This document shows, in pieces, positions 31,572-41,980 of a stretch of DNA of 58,420 bases (positions are counted from its first letter, which is position 1; the number at the start of each line of letters is the position of its first letter). A program made the translations under genes and the position numbers. The stretch covers positions 236,025 to 294,444 of the forward strand of contig NC_018234.1 in the NCBI RefSeq assembly GCF_000227135.1. Reading direction: 5' to 3'. The notes under the pieces are model-generated. The model was not told where the DNA came from. It was given only the letters and a program-made list of their open reading frames with translations, and did not search any database. Source of the stretch: Leishmania donovani. Its lineage: Eukaryota; Euglenozoa; Kinetoplastea; Trypanosomatida; Trypanosomatidae.

Positions 31572-32471
31572 CACGCTCTCTTCACTGACTCTACCCCCGC
31601 CCCGATCGTGAACTCGCCCCTCTCTTCTTCTTCGCCCCCTACCCACCCGTGGTCTCTCTCTCTCGCCGACGTGCGTGCGTGCGTGCGGAGGGGGGGCGTC
31701 TGCCACGATGAGGGGAGGGGTGCGGCTGAGTGACGCAGTGGCAGTGCACACACATGCATATATATATATACATATATGCGTACGTATAAAGGCTAATGGA
31801 TGGACAGGTAACTACGTAACATATACATATATACACATACAAGCATATATGCATGGATTCTTATCCACGTGCACACCGCGGGGCGAAGAGGAAGCGCCCA
31901 CTCGGTGTGATTTGCGGGTAGTGGAGGGAAGAGGCGAATGCTTGGGGGCCTGTGCGGTGACTCCAGCGTGGCTGGACCCTCCAAGGCGCTCTGCAGAGGT
32001 AATCAGGCGTGTCGAGAGGGGTGTGCAAGCATTTGCGTATGTGTGTGTCACAGCACACGCTTCTCTCACCGCTGTGTCTCCCTCGTCTGCTTGAAAAAGT
32101 AACAGAAGTCCGTCCGACACCTTCAACCAGATCACTCTGCGTGTGCGGGTGCGTATGGCTTCTCTGCTACCCTCGCTCTCACGCGCACTCACACATTCAG
32201 CTACACGTACGTATATACGTGCGTTTACGTCCATACCCGTCTTAATGCTACCCCCAAGCGCCCTCCTATCTTCATGTTGCACAGGCTTCTGCACTTGCAT
32301 CGCATCTCCTGTGTCTCTTCTCCCCTCCCCCTCGCCCACCCACGCATTGAGGTGGATCTTTCTGGAGGTTACGGCCATTGCAGCAGCCAAATACACAACA
32401 TCAAGGGCACGCCGCAGCATCCCTTCGCTCTGCTCTCTTCCTCCTCCTCACTTATACTTCACGATTACCAC

Positions 32472-32502
<31 letters not shown>

Positions 32503-32688
32503 GCCTATTCACAGACCCACGCACGTCCTTCTCTTCACCCCACGTGTGCAGTGGGGTTCTCTTTTATCATTCTTATGCAGCTGAAGTGCTCTCCGTGCTT
32601 ACTGCGAGCAGTCCACGAAGATCAGAAGACCCCTTCCTTTCCCTCGCATATATTTTTCAGTCGGTGTGTGGGCTTGTGCGGCGTTGCC
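31572..32688 (+). other. Intergenic/UTR interval, AT-repeat containing
   Basis: No gene is supported. An AT-rich block of TA/CATA repeats lies at 31750-31855, unusual against the GC-rich background. A (CA)n tract lies at 32474-32502. The leader ends in a clear splice signal just before the next gene. Confidence 0.65.
32625..32660 (+). promoter_or_regulatory. Candidate trans-splice acceptor for SEL1L-like gene
   Basis: CCCCTTCCTTTCCCTCGC and ATATATTTTTCAG form a textbook pyrimidine tract with AG at 32659-32660. This would give a 28-base leader before the ATG at 32689, which also decides against the longer open frame. Confidence 0.65.
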
Positions 32689-35600
32689 ATGGGCAGCCGT
32701 AGCGTCTCGCGTCGCGGGTGTCGCGGCAGTCAGCTGCGGTGCAGTCTTCTCTGTAGCATTGCGGCTGCCGTCGCGGTGCTTGCCATACTCGCAAGCGTCG
32801 CCACACAACCCGTTCTGGCTGAGGCGGAGGATGATGCGTCATGGCAGCCGATGGACGCCCGCGGCAGAGAAACGATTGGTTCGATGGCCCATGCGCCCGC
32901 GGCACATGTAGACGCATCGCATGCCCCAGCCACGGATGACTCGCTTACGCCGGCCGGCTCTGTGCTGCACCGCGACGACGCAGCGTTGGGGGCACCAGAG
33001 CCCACGAGCAACCGGCAGGAGCGTTGCGAAGAAGCTGCAGGGCACTCTGCTGAGCTGTGCACGGACACGGTATCAGCAGATAGGGCTGCAGAGAGCGACA
33101 GTGTGTCGAGCTCTGCTCCTCGCCTCCCATCAGAGGCCTTGACGGACGAGTCTGTCGTGGTGGAGCGCCACTGGTCTGAGCCGCCGCCGCAACAGGGTGT
33201 GCCGAGCCAAGCACCGCCGCACGGTGCCCAGTACAGCGGCGAAGGAAGAGGTTGGCATCTTGAGCAGCAGCAGCAGCAGGCAAGAGAGCCGACGGACACT
33301 ATGTCGTCAGCTATTTCCACAGACGGCACGGGTGCCCTGTGCGCGGATGACGCACCTGCTGCAGCTCCGGCTAAAAAGCCCGCCACTGCTTCCAGCAGCG
33401 ATGTCGGTGTAACCGCTGCTTCTGCTAATGCGGTGCCGGAGCTGAGAGCTTCTCCTCCACCGCCGCCCGAGGACCTTGCTACACCAGCGCAGTTAGATGA
33501 GCCGCCCGCGTTCGATGAGGCCGCCGCTTCCACCCTTGCATGGGAGGAACGGGGCTCACTGGCATCACAGCAACCACCGGCGGAGGTGCAGGAAACATAC
33601 GACGTGCCTCAGCAGTCAGCGGGCGAGGCCTCGGATAGCGCCGCCGGAGGGACTGAGGCCTGGGAGGCTCACCCAAGCACCATGCCAGACCGCGCAAGTG
33701 ACGCCGCTCAGGCGGAGAACCAGACGCCCTTGCAGGGGAATAGCCGGGAGCCGCACGAACACCAGCAGGCCACCTCTCTCCACTGTGACGCGCACACCAC
33801 TGTACAATGCAAGCCTGCGTGTGAGGCGGGGGAGGGACAGCATGGGGCTGCCGCGGAGGCCGCGCAGCAGGAAGCCTCGTCAACATCCACAGCCGAAACA
33901 ACGCCCGCTTCGCTGGAAGCGCCGACGACGTGGTGCACCTCTGAAGGGCCGCAGCAGACATGGGCAGCTCAAGCTCACGAGGGAATGGAGGGCAAGGTGC
34001 CATCGGACAGCGCTTCTGTCCCGGAGGCGCAGGAGCAACCAGCACCGGGGCACCATAGAATGCACCAGCAGCGGACCGGAGGCGGAGAGGCTGGGGGCGA
34101 TGGTGCCAAACATAGTGCGGGTGACACTACGGCTGATGATGAGGCTCTCGGCGGCACTGCGGGTGCCTCGGTGGAGGAGGTGCGGCCCACAGAGGCGCCA
34201 CCGCCTGAAGCGGAGGAGTCGACTGCAGAGGAGCACGCAAGTGCGGCGGAGCCTGCCACGTACGCGGCGACTGCGGAGGCGTCCGAGACGGGATGCTCTG
34301 TAGCGCCGTGCACCGACGACTCTCCGTCTCACGTCGTGAAAGCGGCGGCCGTTGTCACCAAGCAGGCACTTGCCGAGCGGCGCGCGAACGGCGACGGCCA
34401 AGGCGGCAGTGATGTGCCGATGACCTCTGAAGAAAACGGTGAAGCTGCGGCCTATGCGCAGCCGACAGACGGCCAGACCGAACGCGGCGACGTCACTCCT
34501 GCAGCAGATGTCGACACTATCAGTCATGAGGAGGGGGCGATGAAGTCGGAGGAGGCGGTCACCCAGTTTTGGGAGGGGCCAGATGACACTGCGGCTGCTA
34601 CGGCTGAGATTGCCTTTAAGGGGGAGGCAGAGGACGCTGTCAGCGGGGCTGCCGTTGATCTGGACGAGGTCGATGGTGATGGGCTGAAAAAGGATGAGGA
34701 GCAGCCTGTATCCTCTTCAACAGCCTCTGCCACGATCAGCGCGCCCAGTAGCAGCACCGCCGCGCGGTATCATCGTTACGAACACGATGTGCTGCACCCT
34801 CCATCCCCACCCCCGTCGCGACTCGCGCTGTCCTACCTCTACTACCACGCGCTGGAGGCGCTCTATGTGAACGAGAACGTCACACTTTTCGTGCAGCGCG
34901 CCCGCGATGTGGCGCCGTACGGACATGCTCGGCTGAACTGGCTTCTCGGTGTGCTGCACGCCTACGGCATCGGCGTCCCTCGCAGCGAGCGAGATGCGCT
35001 CATGTACTACTCCTTTGCTGCCATGGAGGCTGTCCCTGAGGCACATATGGCGCTCGGGTACCGCTACAAGCTCGGCCTCGGTGTCGCGGCGAGCTGCGAG
35101 AGCGCGCTGGCGCACTATCGCGAGGCGGCGGACGCGGTGGCTATGACGTACGATGGAACTGCCGCTGCCTCGGGCGGTGGCGCGGAACCGATGACCGCTG
35201 GAGCGAAGACGGTTGGCAGCGGCAAGGGCGGCCGCAGCGGGTCGATGTCCTTTTTCGCCTACCGCGACGACGCCGCCGTGTCTGACATGCGCAAGCAGCG
35301 CCGGCTGGATTTGATTAGCCTCAAGTATCAGGCTGACATTGGCAACGTGGATGCGCTGCTCACACTAGGGTACTTGCTCCTCAAGGGTGACTATCAGGTG
35401 GTGCGCGATGGCCGTCGCGCCGCCGCCTACTTTCAGACCGCAGCTGGAAAGGGTAGCGCACGAGCGCATGGAGCGCTGGGCCAGCTGTACATGGCCGGCG
35501 ATCCGTCCATCAGCCCACCGCTGCTGCCCGACCTGCGGCGGGCCCTCCACCACTTCCGCCTTGGCGCTCTGCAGAACGATGCGCTGTCCCTGAATGGGAT

Positions 35601-37497
35601 GGGCTTCCTCCACGCTGTAGGGTACCTCTATCAAGACAAGCAGCACAGCGCGACCGGCGCCGACAGCAACGGCGAGGCTGCGGCGCCGCCGTCGAACGGG
35701 CCGCCGGACTTCGCGACGGCGGCGCAGTACTTCTACCGCAGCCACTGCGCTGAGGGTCTGTACAACCTCGGGGTCCTTTTCCTGCACGGTCGCGGAGTGG
35801 CTCCAGACAAGAAGCAAGCACGTCGCCTCTTCGAAAGGGCGGCGAAGCAAGGTAGCGTGCTCGCGCAGTGGCAGCTAGCGAACATGCTGAGCGAGGCCAC
35901 CGAGGATGGTGGCGCCTTACCGGCGGCAGAGTGCGAGCGGGCACTGGCGCTGTACCAGCGCACCGCGTCCTTTGGCACTTGGCAGCACCGCGCTCCAGGC
36001 AACCGCCACTCGGGTGGTAGAGCCGGCGTCGGCGCTGACAATGCAGATCTGCAGCGACAACCGCAGCGTCATGGCCAGGTGAAAGGGAAGATGGGTGCCG
36101 ACGGAGACCGTGACGCACGGCTGTTGGAGGCGACGAGGTCCAAGCGCGTGCCATCGCATGATGGCAGCGGAAGCGAGGACGATGGGGACGGTGCCAACGA
36201 CGGCGATGCTACGGACCGTCTTTACGGCTTTGTGCGGCCGCGATCGGAGGCTGAGTATCAAGTGCTGCTCGCCGGCATCCTTGACCGCCTGCACGCTGTG
36301 GAGGAGTCGCTGCTGTCGTCCGACGAGGATGAAGGCCCGACCACTACGTCATTGGCTTCCTTCGTTGAGCTGCTCAGCCTGGCGGAGACCGGCGACGCGG
36401 CCGCTTCCTGGTTGGCCGTCCAGTACGTGGACGACTACCTTGAGGTGGCGGACACGCCACTGCCACATGGTAGGCACGCCAGTAAGAGCGGTGCGGTCCC
36501 TCTTTTCTGGCCTTTGACCGCTGCTCCAGGACGGACGCCGCAGTACCTCTCCGGCGAGGCGGCCGCCAGTGAGCTGCTCTACCATCTGCTGCAGCGCACT
36601 GTGCTGCATCACACACACACGCATACCACACTCGGGGCTGCATATCTGCGCCTTGGCAACTTCTACTACTATGGCGAGTCCCCACAGTACGGGGTGGACA
36701 TGGAGCGTGCACTGGCGTACTACCGCATCGCTGGCGATCACCATCACAACGCGCAGGCACTCTTCAATGTGGGCTTCATGTATCAGCTGGGTCTGCACAA
36801 GGCCCCTCGCGCAACGCGGGTGGTGCAGGGCATGTCTGCGCAGGAGTTGATGGAGCGTCCTGAAGTGCTGCGGCACTACACCAACGCTCCGGTAGGGGCC
36901 GAGTGGAAGGTGCATTCGAACCCGCCCGAGTATCTGCGGACATCGCCGGCCTTCCACCTCACTCTCAAGGCCGCCGCAAACGCGTGGAACCGCGCCAGCG
37001 CAGACCCGATGGCGCGAGGCGTCGACGTGTACCTCGCGTGGAAGTACTACACGGCTTCGCTTAGGCAAGAGGAGCGGGGCTCGATGGCGGTGCAGTTCGC
37101 CTTGGCGGTGCTCAACGTGCAGTGGTCTCTGCGACACTTCGGCATTTCTCGGCTGCTGCCGCAGTTGGGGTCGTCTGCGTCGCCTGCTGGTTCACCCTCG
37201 GCTTCTGCCCACTCGGCATCCTCCATGGCGGAGGCAGGGGCTGATGAAGTTGACGACACGCTATGGACCGGTGCGGGGGGCGCGCATCGGGCTCATCAGG
37301 GCAAGCGCGACGTCCTTCACGGGCCACTGGGCACGCTGACCACCACGATTCAAGTGATGTGGAACCGCCTCATGGAGAACGCCGTGGACGCTTCGGGGAC
37401 GATGCTCTCATGGTACAAGCCGTTGGAGGATGCGGTGCTGTACGGCGCCATTTCCGTGGTTGTCGTCGGACTTCTTGTTCGACATCACGTGGCATAG
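32689..37497 (+). CDS. SEL1L/Hrd3-like ERAD adaptor with Sel1 repeats
   Basis: This 1602-residue protein starts with a signal peptide (basic start, then IAAAVAVLAILASVAT at about 24-39, ending near AEAE). About 650 residues of Ala/Glu/Ser/Thr-rich acidic low complexity follow. Sel1 repeats occupy about 710-1070 and 1300-1380; examples are ARLNWLLGVLHAYGIGVPRS, ALGQLYMAGD and YNLGVLFLHGRGVAPDKK. The C-terminus has one membrane segment (about 1584-1597) and a tail of a few residues (RHHVA). Signal peptide, lumenal Sel1 repeats and C-terminal anchor match yeast Hrd3 and animal SEL1L, which present misfolded ER proteins to the Hrd1 ubiquitin ligase. The unusual part is the very long acidic insert between the signal peptide and the repeats. 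The role is inferred from the architecture. Confidence 0.85.
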   Translation: MGSRSVSRRGCRGSQLRCSLLCSIAAAVAVLAILASVATQPVLAEAEDDASWQPMDARGRETIGSMAHAPAAHVDASHAPATDDSLTPAGSVLHRDDAALGAPEPTSNRQERCEEAAGHSAELCTDTVSADRAAESDSVSSSAPRLPSEALTDESVVVERHWSEPPPQQGVPSQAPPHGAQYSGEGRGWHLEQQQQQAREPTDTMSSAISTDGTGALCADDAPAAAPAKKPATASSSDVGVTAASANAVPELRASPPPPPEDLATPAQLDEPPAFDEAAASTLAWEERGSLASQQPPAEVQETYDVPQQSAGEASDSAAGGTEAWEAHPSTMPDRASDAAQAENQTPLQGNSREPHEHQQATSLHCDAHTTVQCKPACEAGEGQHGAAAEAAQQEASSTSTAETTPASLEAPTTWCTSEGPQQTWAAQAHEGMEGKVPSDSASVPEAQEQPAPGHHRMHQQRTGGGEAGGDGAKHSAGDTTADDEALGGTAGASVEEVRPTEAPPPEAEESTAEEHASAAEPATYAATAEASETGCSVAPCTDDSPSHVVKAAAVVTKQALAERRANGDGQGGSDVPMTSEENGEAAAYAQPTDGQTERGDVTPAADVDTISHEEGAMKSEEAVTQFWEGPDDTAAATAEIAFKGEAEDAVSGAAVDLDEVDGDGLKKDEEQPVSSSTASATISAPSSSTAARYHRYEHDVLHPPSPPPSRLALSYLYYHALEALYVNENVTLFVQRARDVAPYGHARLNWLLGVLHAYGIGVPRSERDALMYYSFAAMEAVPEAHMALGYRYKLGLGVAASCESALAHYREAADAVAMTYDGTAAASGGGAEPMTAGAKTVGSGKGGRSGSMSFFAYRDDAAVSDMRKQRRLDLISLKYQADIGNVDALLTLGYLLLKGDYQVVRDGRRAAAYFQTAAGKGSARAHGALGQLYMAGDPSISPPLLPDLRRALHHFRLGALQNDALSLNGMGFLHAVGYLYQDKQHSATGADSNGEAAAPPSNGPPDFATAAQYFYRSHCAEGLYNLGVLFLHGRGVAPDKKQARRLFERAAKQGSVLAQWQLANMLSEATEDGGALPAAECERALALYQRTASFGTWQHRAPGNRHSGGRAGVGADNADLQRQPQRHGQVKGKMGADGDRDARLLEATRSKRVPSHDGSGSEDDGDGANDGDATDRLYGFVRPRSEAEYQVLLAGILDRLHAVEESLLSSDEDEGPTTTSLASFVELLSLAETGDAAASWLAVQYVDDYLEVADTPLPHGRHASKSGAVPLFWPLTAAPGRTPQYLSGEAAASELLYHLLQRTVLHHTHTHTTLGAAYLRLGNFYYYGESPQYGVDMERALAYYRIAGDHHHNAQALFNVGFMYQLGLHKAPRATRVVQGMSAQELMERPEVLRHYTNAPVGAEWKVHSNPPEYLRTSPAFHLTLKAAANAWNRASADPMARGVDVYLAWKYYTASLRQEERGSMAVQFALAVLNVQWSLRHFGISRLLPQLGSSASPAGSPSASAHSASSMAEAGADEVDDTLWTGAGGAHRAHQGKRDVLHGPLGTLTTTIQVMWNRLMENAVDASGTMLSWYKPLEDAVLYGAISVVVVGLLVRHHVA

Positions 37498-37832
37498 CAG
37501 CGTCCTTCTCTGCGTATGCGTGCGTTGCTGATGGATGTGTGTGCGTGTGTGTCTGTGTGGTGGGAGCCGGCGGGGTGGCGGTGAAGACGCTGACGAAACT
37601 TACCGGGCGCCCAAGGACTTGATCTTTCGCTGCCACTACACCTCCCCGAGCCCTCGTGCCCCGCTCTTTCTCTCTCGCCGCGCATCGCGCTGCTTGGGCT
37701 TCTCTGCTGTTCAGGTGAAGGGCCGCTTCTCCTTTTTTACCTTCCGCTCAACTCGATCAACCGGGCACATACACATGCAGTGCCATTCACGGATACGAAA
37801 AAGAAGGGAGGGCAAAGTACTCGGGTCCTGAT

Positions 37833-37855
37833 CGCCGGCTGCACGATAGCCGGCG
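37833..37855. repeat. Short GC-rich hairpin, 8-bp stem
   Basis: CGCCGGCT and AGCCGGCG flank a seven-base loop in the 3' region of the SEL1L-like gene. No T-run follows it. Confidence 0.65.
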
Positions 37856-38639
37856 TGTGTGCCTGTGCGTGTGCCCGTACACGGCCAAGAGGGCACTCCC
37901 CTGCTAACACCAATCAGCCCCCTCCCCCTCTTCCTTTGTGTGCGCGGGCATGTGTCAGCAGTTCTCGATTCGCAACGCACACACAACACGCCCACCAGCA
38001 ACGAAGCAGACGGCCAACGAGTACTCACACATCGAGTCTTTCTGTGTTTGTTCCCCCTCCCTGTTTTGTGGAGCGACATGCACCCACGCACGACTTTACG
38101 CACTTCCACGGCCGCCGGCCTGCGTCTCACACACACACACACACACACATTGCTCTGTGTGTGTGTTGGTGTCTACCTCGGGTGTTTGGGACCCTCCACG
38201 GTTCGCATCAGTCACTATCGTTGTCCTCCCTTTCTCCCCACGAATCGCTGAGCAACAAAACCAACAAACCAGCATAAACTTGCGCACGGAGACCTCCTCC
38301 TTTCTCACGGAGAGAGCACACACGCCGAACACACACGCGCCCCATCGCAGACGGCCACGAGGACACGAACGAGACGACGGTGATTTCTCTCGCTGTTTTC
38401 ACCTCCTCTGCTTCCTCCTTTTCTTTCGCTGCTCCTCCATCGCCGTGCGCCGCCCACGCCGCATCTCGTTGGTCCCCCCCCTTACGCGCGCTCTTCTTTG
38501 CTGTCTTGCTTCACGAGTCACTTAACCGCAATACATGCACACATACACGCGCTGGCGCAAGCACCCGTCACACCCTTACCGACGCACTCCATCCACGCAC
38601 CCCATCCACGCCTCGCAGCGACACCTTCGCGTACGTGTG

Positions 38640-38723
38640 CCGTTCTCTTCCTCTTTGCTTTCTCTTGCTCGCTCGCCTACGTTGTGTGTGTCTCGACGTC
38701 TTGCCTCTTCTTGTGGCTCTCAG
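38640..38723 (+). promoter_or_regulatory. Candidate trans-splice acceptor for ETF-QO
   Basis: A pyrimidine-rich stretch ends in GGCTCTCAG (AG at 38722-38723), with a second AG at 38731-38732. No further AG occurs before the ATG at 38882, so the mature leader must be about 150 bases or longer and must include the (CA)n tract at 38791-38831. Confidence 0.65.
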
Positions 38724-38790
38724 GCTTCACAGATCGTTGTCTTCGTCTCTCTTTCCGTCCCTCTACCTCGAACCCGCGCTTCCGTGGTGC

Positions 38791-38792
38791 AC

Positions 38793-38831
<39 letters not shown>
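38791..38831. repeat. (CA)n microsatellite inside a predicted 5' UTR
   Basis: About 20 CA units, interrupted once near the start, lie between the last available AG and the start codon of the ETF-QO gene. Confidence 0.9.
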
Positions 38832-38833
<2 letters not shown>

Positions 38834-38881
38834 CACGCGCTGCGCATCATTTGTCGGATAACACATCTGTGCTGCGTCATC

Positions 38882-40609
38882 ATGCTGCGCTGGACCTCGC
38901 GCTACTTGTGTGCCTCCGCTGCTGCGGCTGCGGGGTCTGAGGTGCACCGCGACGTCGAGGAGTTTGCCGTTGTCATTGTCGGCGGTGGCCCTTCGGGGCT
39001 CTCCGCTGCCATTCGGCTGAAGCAGCTCGCCGGGGACCAGAGGGACTCTTTCCGCGTCGGCCTCGTCGAAAAGGGCAGCGAGATCGGCGCCCACACGCTC
39101 TCCGGCGCCTGTGTGGAGCCTCACGGGTTGGATGAGCTGCTGCCTGGGTGGCGTGAGCAGGAGGGATCCATTCTTTCCAGCATGACACCCGTCACGTCTG
39201 ACGCTTTCCATGTGCTGACAGGGCCGTCACGAAGCGTGAAGGTGCCGTGGCTGCCCTCGACGCTGCACAATCGCGGTAACTACATCACGTCTCTCGGTGG
39301 CATGTGCAAGTGGCTTGGCGAGCAGGCCGAGGCGCTCGGGGTGGAGATCTACCCTGGCTTTGCGGCGGCGGACGTCGTCGTTGACGAGGCGACCGGCGCC
39401 GTGACGGGGGTGCAGCTGAATGACAGGGGCGTCGACAAGAATGGCAGGAGGACGGCGCAGTACGAGCCCGGCATGATCTTCCGCGCAAAGCAGACCATCT
39501 TCGCCGAGGGCTGCCGCGGATCCTGCACCAAACAGTTGGAGAAGCGCTTTGGGCTGCGCGCCGCCGACAACCCGCAGACGTTCGGGCTCGGCATCAAGGA
39601 GGTGTGGGAGGTACCCAAGGAGCGGCACCACCCAGGCACCGTCATGCACACGGTGGGGTGGCCGACGACGGACAAGGGGCACGACAATACCTACGGCGGC
39701 GCCTTCCTCTACCACTACGGCGACGGCCTCATTTCGTGCGGCTACGTGGTGGGCCTCGACTACTCGAACCCGTACTGCCGGCCGTACATGGAGATGCAGA
39801 AGTGGAAGACGCATGATCTCATCCGAGGGCAGCTGGAGGGTGGCCGACCGATCCTGTACGGTGCGCGCACGTTGGTCGAGGGCGGCTTCAGCGCGCTGCC
39901 GAAGCTGCACTTCCCCGGCGGCGTGCTGGCGGGGGACTGCGCTGGTTTCTTGAACCTTCCAAAGATCAAGGGCACGCACACGGCCATGAAGTCTGGCATG
40001 CTCGCTGCCGAGGCCGTCTACGAGGACGCCTTCAAGGGCGGCAAGGAGGAGGCGACCAGCGGCGTGGAATGCAAGAGCTACGACGACTGCTTCCGTAGCA
40101 GCTGGCTGTACAAGGAGCTCTACACGGTGCGCAACGTGCGGCAGAGCTTCCACAAGAGCTTCAAGTGGGGCATGCTCTACACCGGCATTACCTCACTCCT
40201 GCTGCACGGCCGCGAGCCGTGGACGCTGAAGCACACCACACCAGACAACTTGTCGCTGAAACCGGCGAAGGAATGCGTGGAGATCAAGTACCCGAAGCCT
40301 GACGGTACGCTCACCTTCGACCTACTCACTAACCACAGCCGTAGCGGAACGGCCCACAATGCTGACCAGCCATGCCATCTGCGCCTGAAGGACTCCAAGG
40401 TTGCGGAGGAGGTGAATCTGAAGACTTATGCCGGGCCGGAGGCGCGCTTCTGCCCAGCCGGTGTATACGAGTTCGTCAACGACAAGCTGGTGATTAACGC
40501 GCAGAATTGCCTCCACTGCAAGGCGTGCGACATAAAGGACCCGACGCAGAATATCAACTGGACGGTGCCCGAGGGCGGCGGTGGCCCCAACTACCAGGGC
40601 CAGATGTAA
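38882..40609 (+). CDS. ETFDH: Electron transfer flavoprotein-ubiquinone oxidoreductase
   Basis: This 575-residue protein passes electrons from ETF (fatty-acid and amino-acid dehydrogenases) to ubiquinone at the inner mitochondrial membrane. A short N-terminal presequence (LRWTSRYLCASAAAAAG) fits import. The FAD dinucleotide-binding motif VIVGGGPSG is at 31-39. The C-terminal 4Fe-4S site has Cys524 (in CPAGVYEF) and the CxxCxxC cysteines 543, 546 and 549, followed by DIKDPTQNINW and PEGGGGP, a stretch typical of the family from bacteria to humans. Length is slightly below the human enzyme (617 including presequence). The ATG at 38882 is the first one after the last possible splice acceptor. 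Nothing is missing; the call is secure. Confidence 0.97.
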   Translation: MLRWTSRYLCASAAAAAGSEVHRDVEEFAVVIVGGGPSGLSAAIRLKQLAGDQRDSFRVGLVEKGSEIGAHTLSGACVEPHGLDELLPGWREQEGSILSSMTPVTSDAFHVLTGPSRSVKVPWLPSTLHNRGNYITSLGGMCKWLGEQAEALGVEIYPGFAAADVVVDEATGAVTGVQLNDRGVDKNGRRTAQYEPGMIFRAKQTIFAEGCRGSCTKQLEKRFGLRAADNPQTFGLGIKEVWEVPKERHHPGTVMHTVGWPTTDKGHDNTYGGAFLYHYGDGLISCGYVVGLDYSNPYCRPYMEMQKWKTHDLIRGQLEGGRPILYGARTLVEGGFSALPKLHFPGGVLAGDCAGFLNLPKIKGTHTAMKSGMLAAEAVYEDAFKGGKEEATSGVECKSYDDCFRSSWLYKELYTVRNVRQSFHKSFKWGMLYTGITSLLLHGREPWTLKHTTPDNLSLKPAKECVEIKYPKPDGTLTFDLLTNHSRSGTAHNADQPCHLRLKDSKVAEEVNLKTYAGPEARFCPAGVYEFVNDKLVINAQNCLHCKACDIKDPTQNINWTVPEGGGGPNYQGQM

Positions 40610-40984
40610 AGCTCCTCCCGCCTTTACTGCCTCCCCCTCCACACCCGTATTTGGTATCGCAGCACCCCCTCCCTTTTTCTCGCTGTGCGTGCGTATGCCT
40701 GCGAGCATCCCATCTTTCCCCTCCCTTCCTCTGCGTCGCCGTCGCCTCTCTGTCCCTCAAAGTGCTTGCAAGTTTTTTTTTTTTTTATCAGGTTCGTCTC
40801 TGCTCGCGTTGCCGTGCGCATGTATGAGCGGGTGCGCGCCTGCTCCCTTCTTGCTCTCTCCTCCTTCGCTCTGCTTCGTTGACCCTCTCCCGCTCTTCCC
40901 ACTCTCCCTGCTTACCACCGCTCTTCTTACGTGGCAGTGGCGATCGTCGTGATGACGTTTAGAAGGAGCGCTGGAGAAAGTTGG

Positions 40985-41004
40985 AGCCGATAATCTCATC
41001 GGCT
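40985..41004. repeat. Short hairpin, 7-bp stem
   Basis: AGCCGAT and ATCGGCT flank a six-base loop in the 3' region of the ETF-QO gene. It may be chance. Confidence 0.55.
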
Positions 41005-41717
41005 ACACACTGCTTTCCTAGCGGTCGGCGACAGAGGTATGCATGGAGGGTGTGCGGCTCTTGAGGTGGTGGTGAGGGGCGGGTGCTGAGAAGAGCGAGG
41101 TGGGCCTGAGCCAGTAAAGAGAAGGCGGTGGGTCCCTGGTGTAAACCGTTGACGACGCTGTGCCGACCGCAGCGGTGTGTGTGCCGGCGTATGCGGGCAC
41201 GTATGTATGTGTGCGCTTGTGAACGGGACGGTTGAACGCGCGCACGCGCTCTCCCTCCCCGCCCCTCCCTCATTTAAGTTTCTTGGACGCCTCTGCAGGT
41301 CATCACATAGTGCGTCTCCGCGTGTGTCTGTGCGTCTCCGCATCTCCCCGCTTTTCTCTCTATCTCTTCCCGTTCTCGTTTCGTGGTTTCAGAGAACCGG
41401 AGCAGCGAGGGCGAGATAAGAGAGAGGGGCGCTGTCTCAGCAAGAGATCCCCAAGCAAGGGGAAGAGAAATACCAAAACCTAACTGATGCGCGCACGCAG
41501 CGGGGCGGCCGCAGTGGTTGTGGGCCTCCGGTACCGACAAGGATTGCCATGCGTGTTTGTCTGTGCGGCATGCTTTCTGTAGCTTATTCTTTGGACTTGT
41601 GTGCCGCGTGCCGTGTCAGCGCACTCCCGTCTGGGTCTTCCCACCTCCCTCCGTCCCAGGCAAGGGGTGCCAGAAGGTGTGCGCGCACACATTGAGGTGC
41701 ATAATCGCATCCAGCCC

Positions 41718-41813
41718 CTCGCCCTCCCTCCTCTGACCTTCGTCTCCCTTTTCTCCTCCTTTCGGTGCTCATCTTGCGTCCCAAATCGGACATGCGCCAT
41801 GCCGCATGCGCAG
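41718..41813 (+). promoter_or_regulatory. Candidate trans-splice acceptor for nucleoplasmin-like gene
   Basis: A pyrimidine tract (CTCGCCCTCCCTCCTCTGAC and following, to about 41765) is followed by the first AG at 41812-41813. The leader would be about 167 bases, contain no ATG, and include the CCGCCA repeat. Confidence 0.5.
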
Positions 41814-41845
41814 AGCGTGTGCGTGTGTGCCTACTAGCCTGCTCC

Positions 41846-41877
41846 CCGCCACCGCCACCGCCACCGCCACCGCCACT
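41846..41877. repeat. CCGCCA hexamer tandem repeat
   Basis: About five perfect hexamer units lie in the predicted 5' UTR of the nucleoplasmin-like gene. Confidence 0.85.
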
Positions 41878-41980
41878 GCCGATCGAAACATAAAAGCGAA
41901 ACGAAAGAGGTGGTGGACATCGACGCCGGCCAATCACGAGCAACGCGATAACGCACCTGATCGCACACGCGCACGACAAG

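Larger units (their letters stand above)
37498..38881 (+). other. Intergenic/UTR interval
   Basis: No gene is supported. It holds an 8-bp hairpin (37833-37855), CA tracts (38130-38149 and 38791-38831), and pyrimidine-rich DNA at about 38390-38440 and 38640-38720. Confidence 0.65.
40610..41980 (+). other. Intergenic/UTR interval
   Basis: No gene is supported. It holds a T14 run near 40772-40786, a 7-bp hairpin (40985-41004), pyrimidine tracts (41345-41380 and 41718-41765) and a CCGCCA hexamer repeat (41846-41877). Confidence 0.65.

Noticed and set aside
39227..40153. 308-residue minus-strand ORF
   Set aside because: It lies fully antisense to ETF-QO, whose + strand frame has unambiguous homology.
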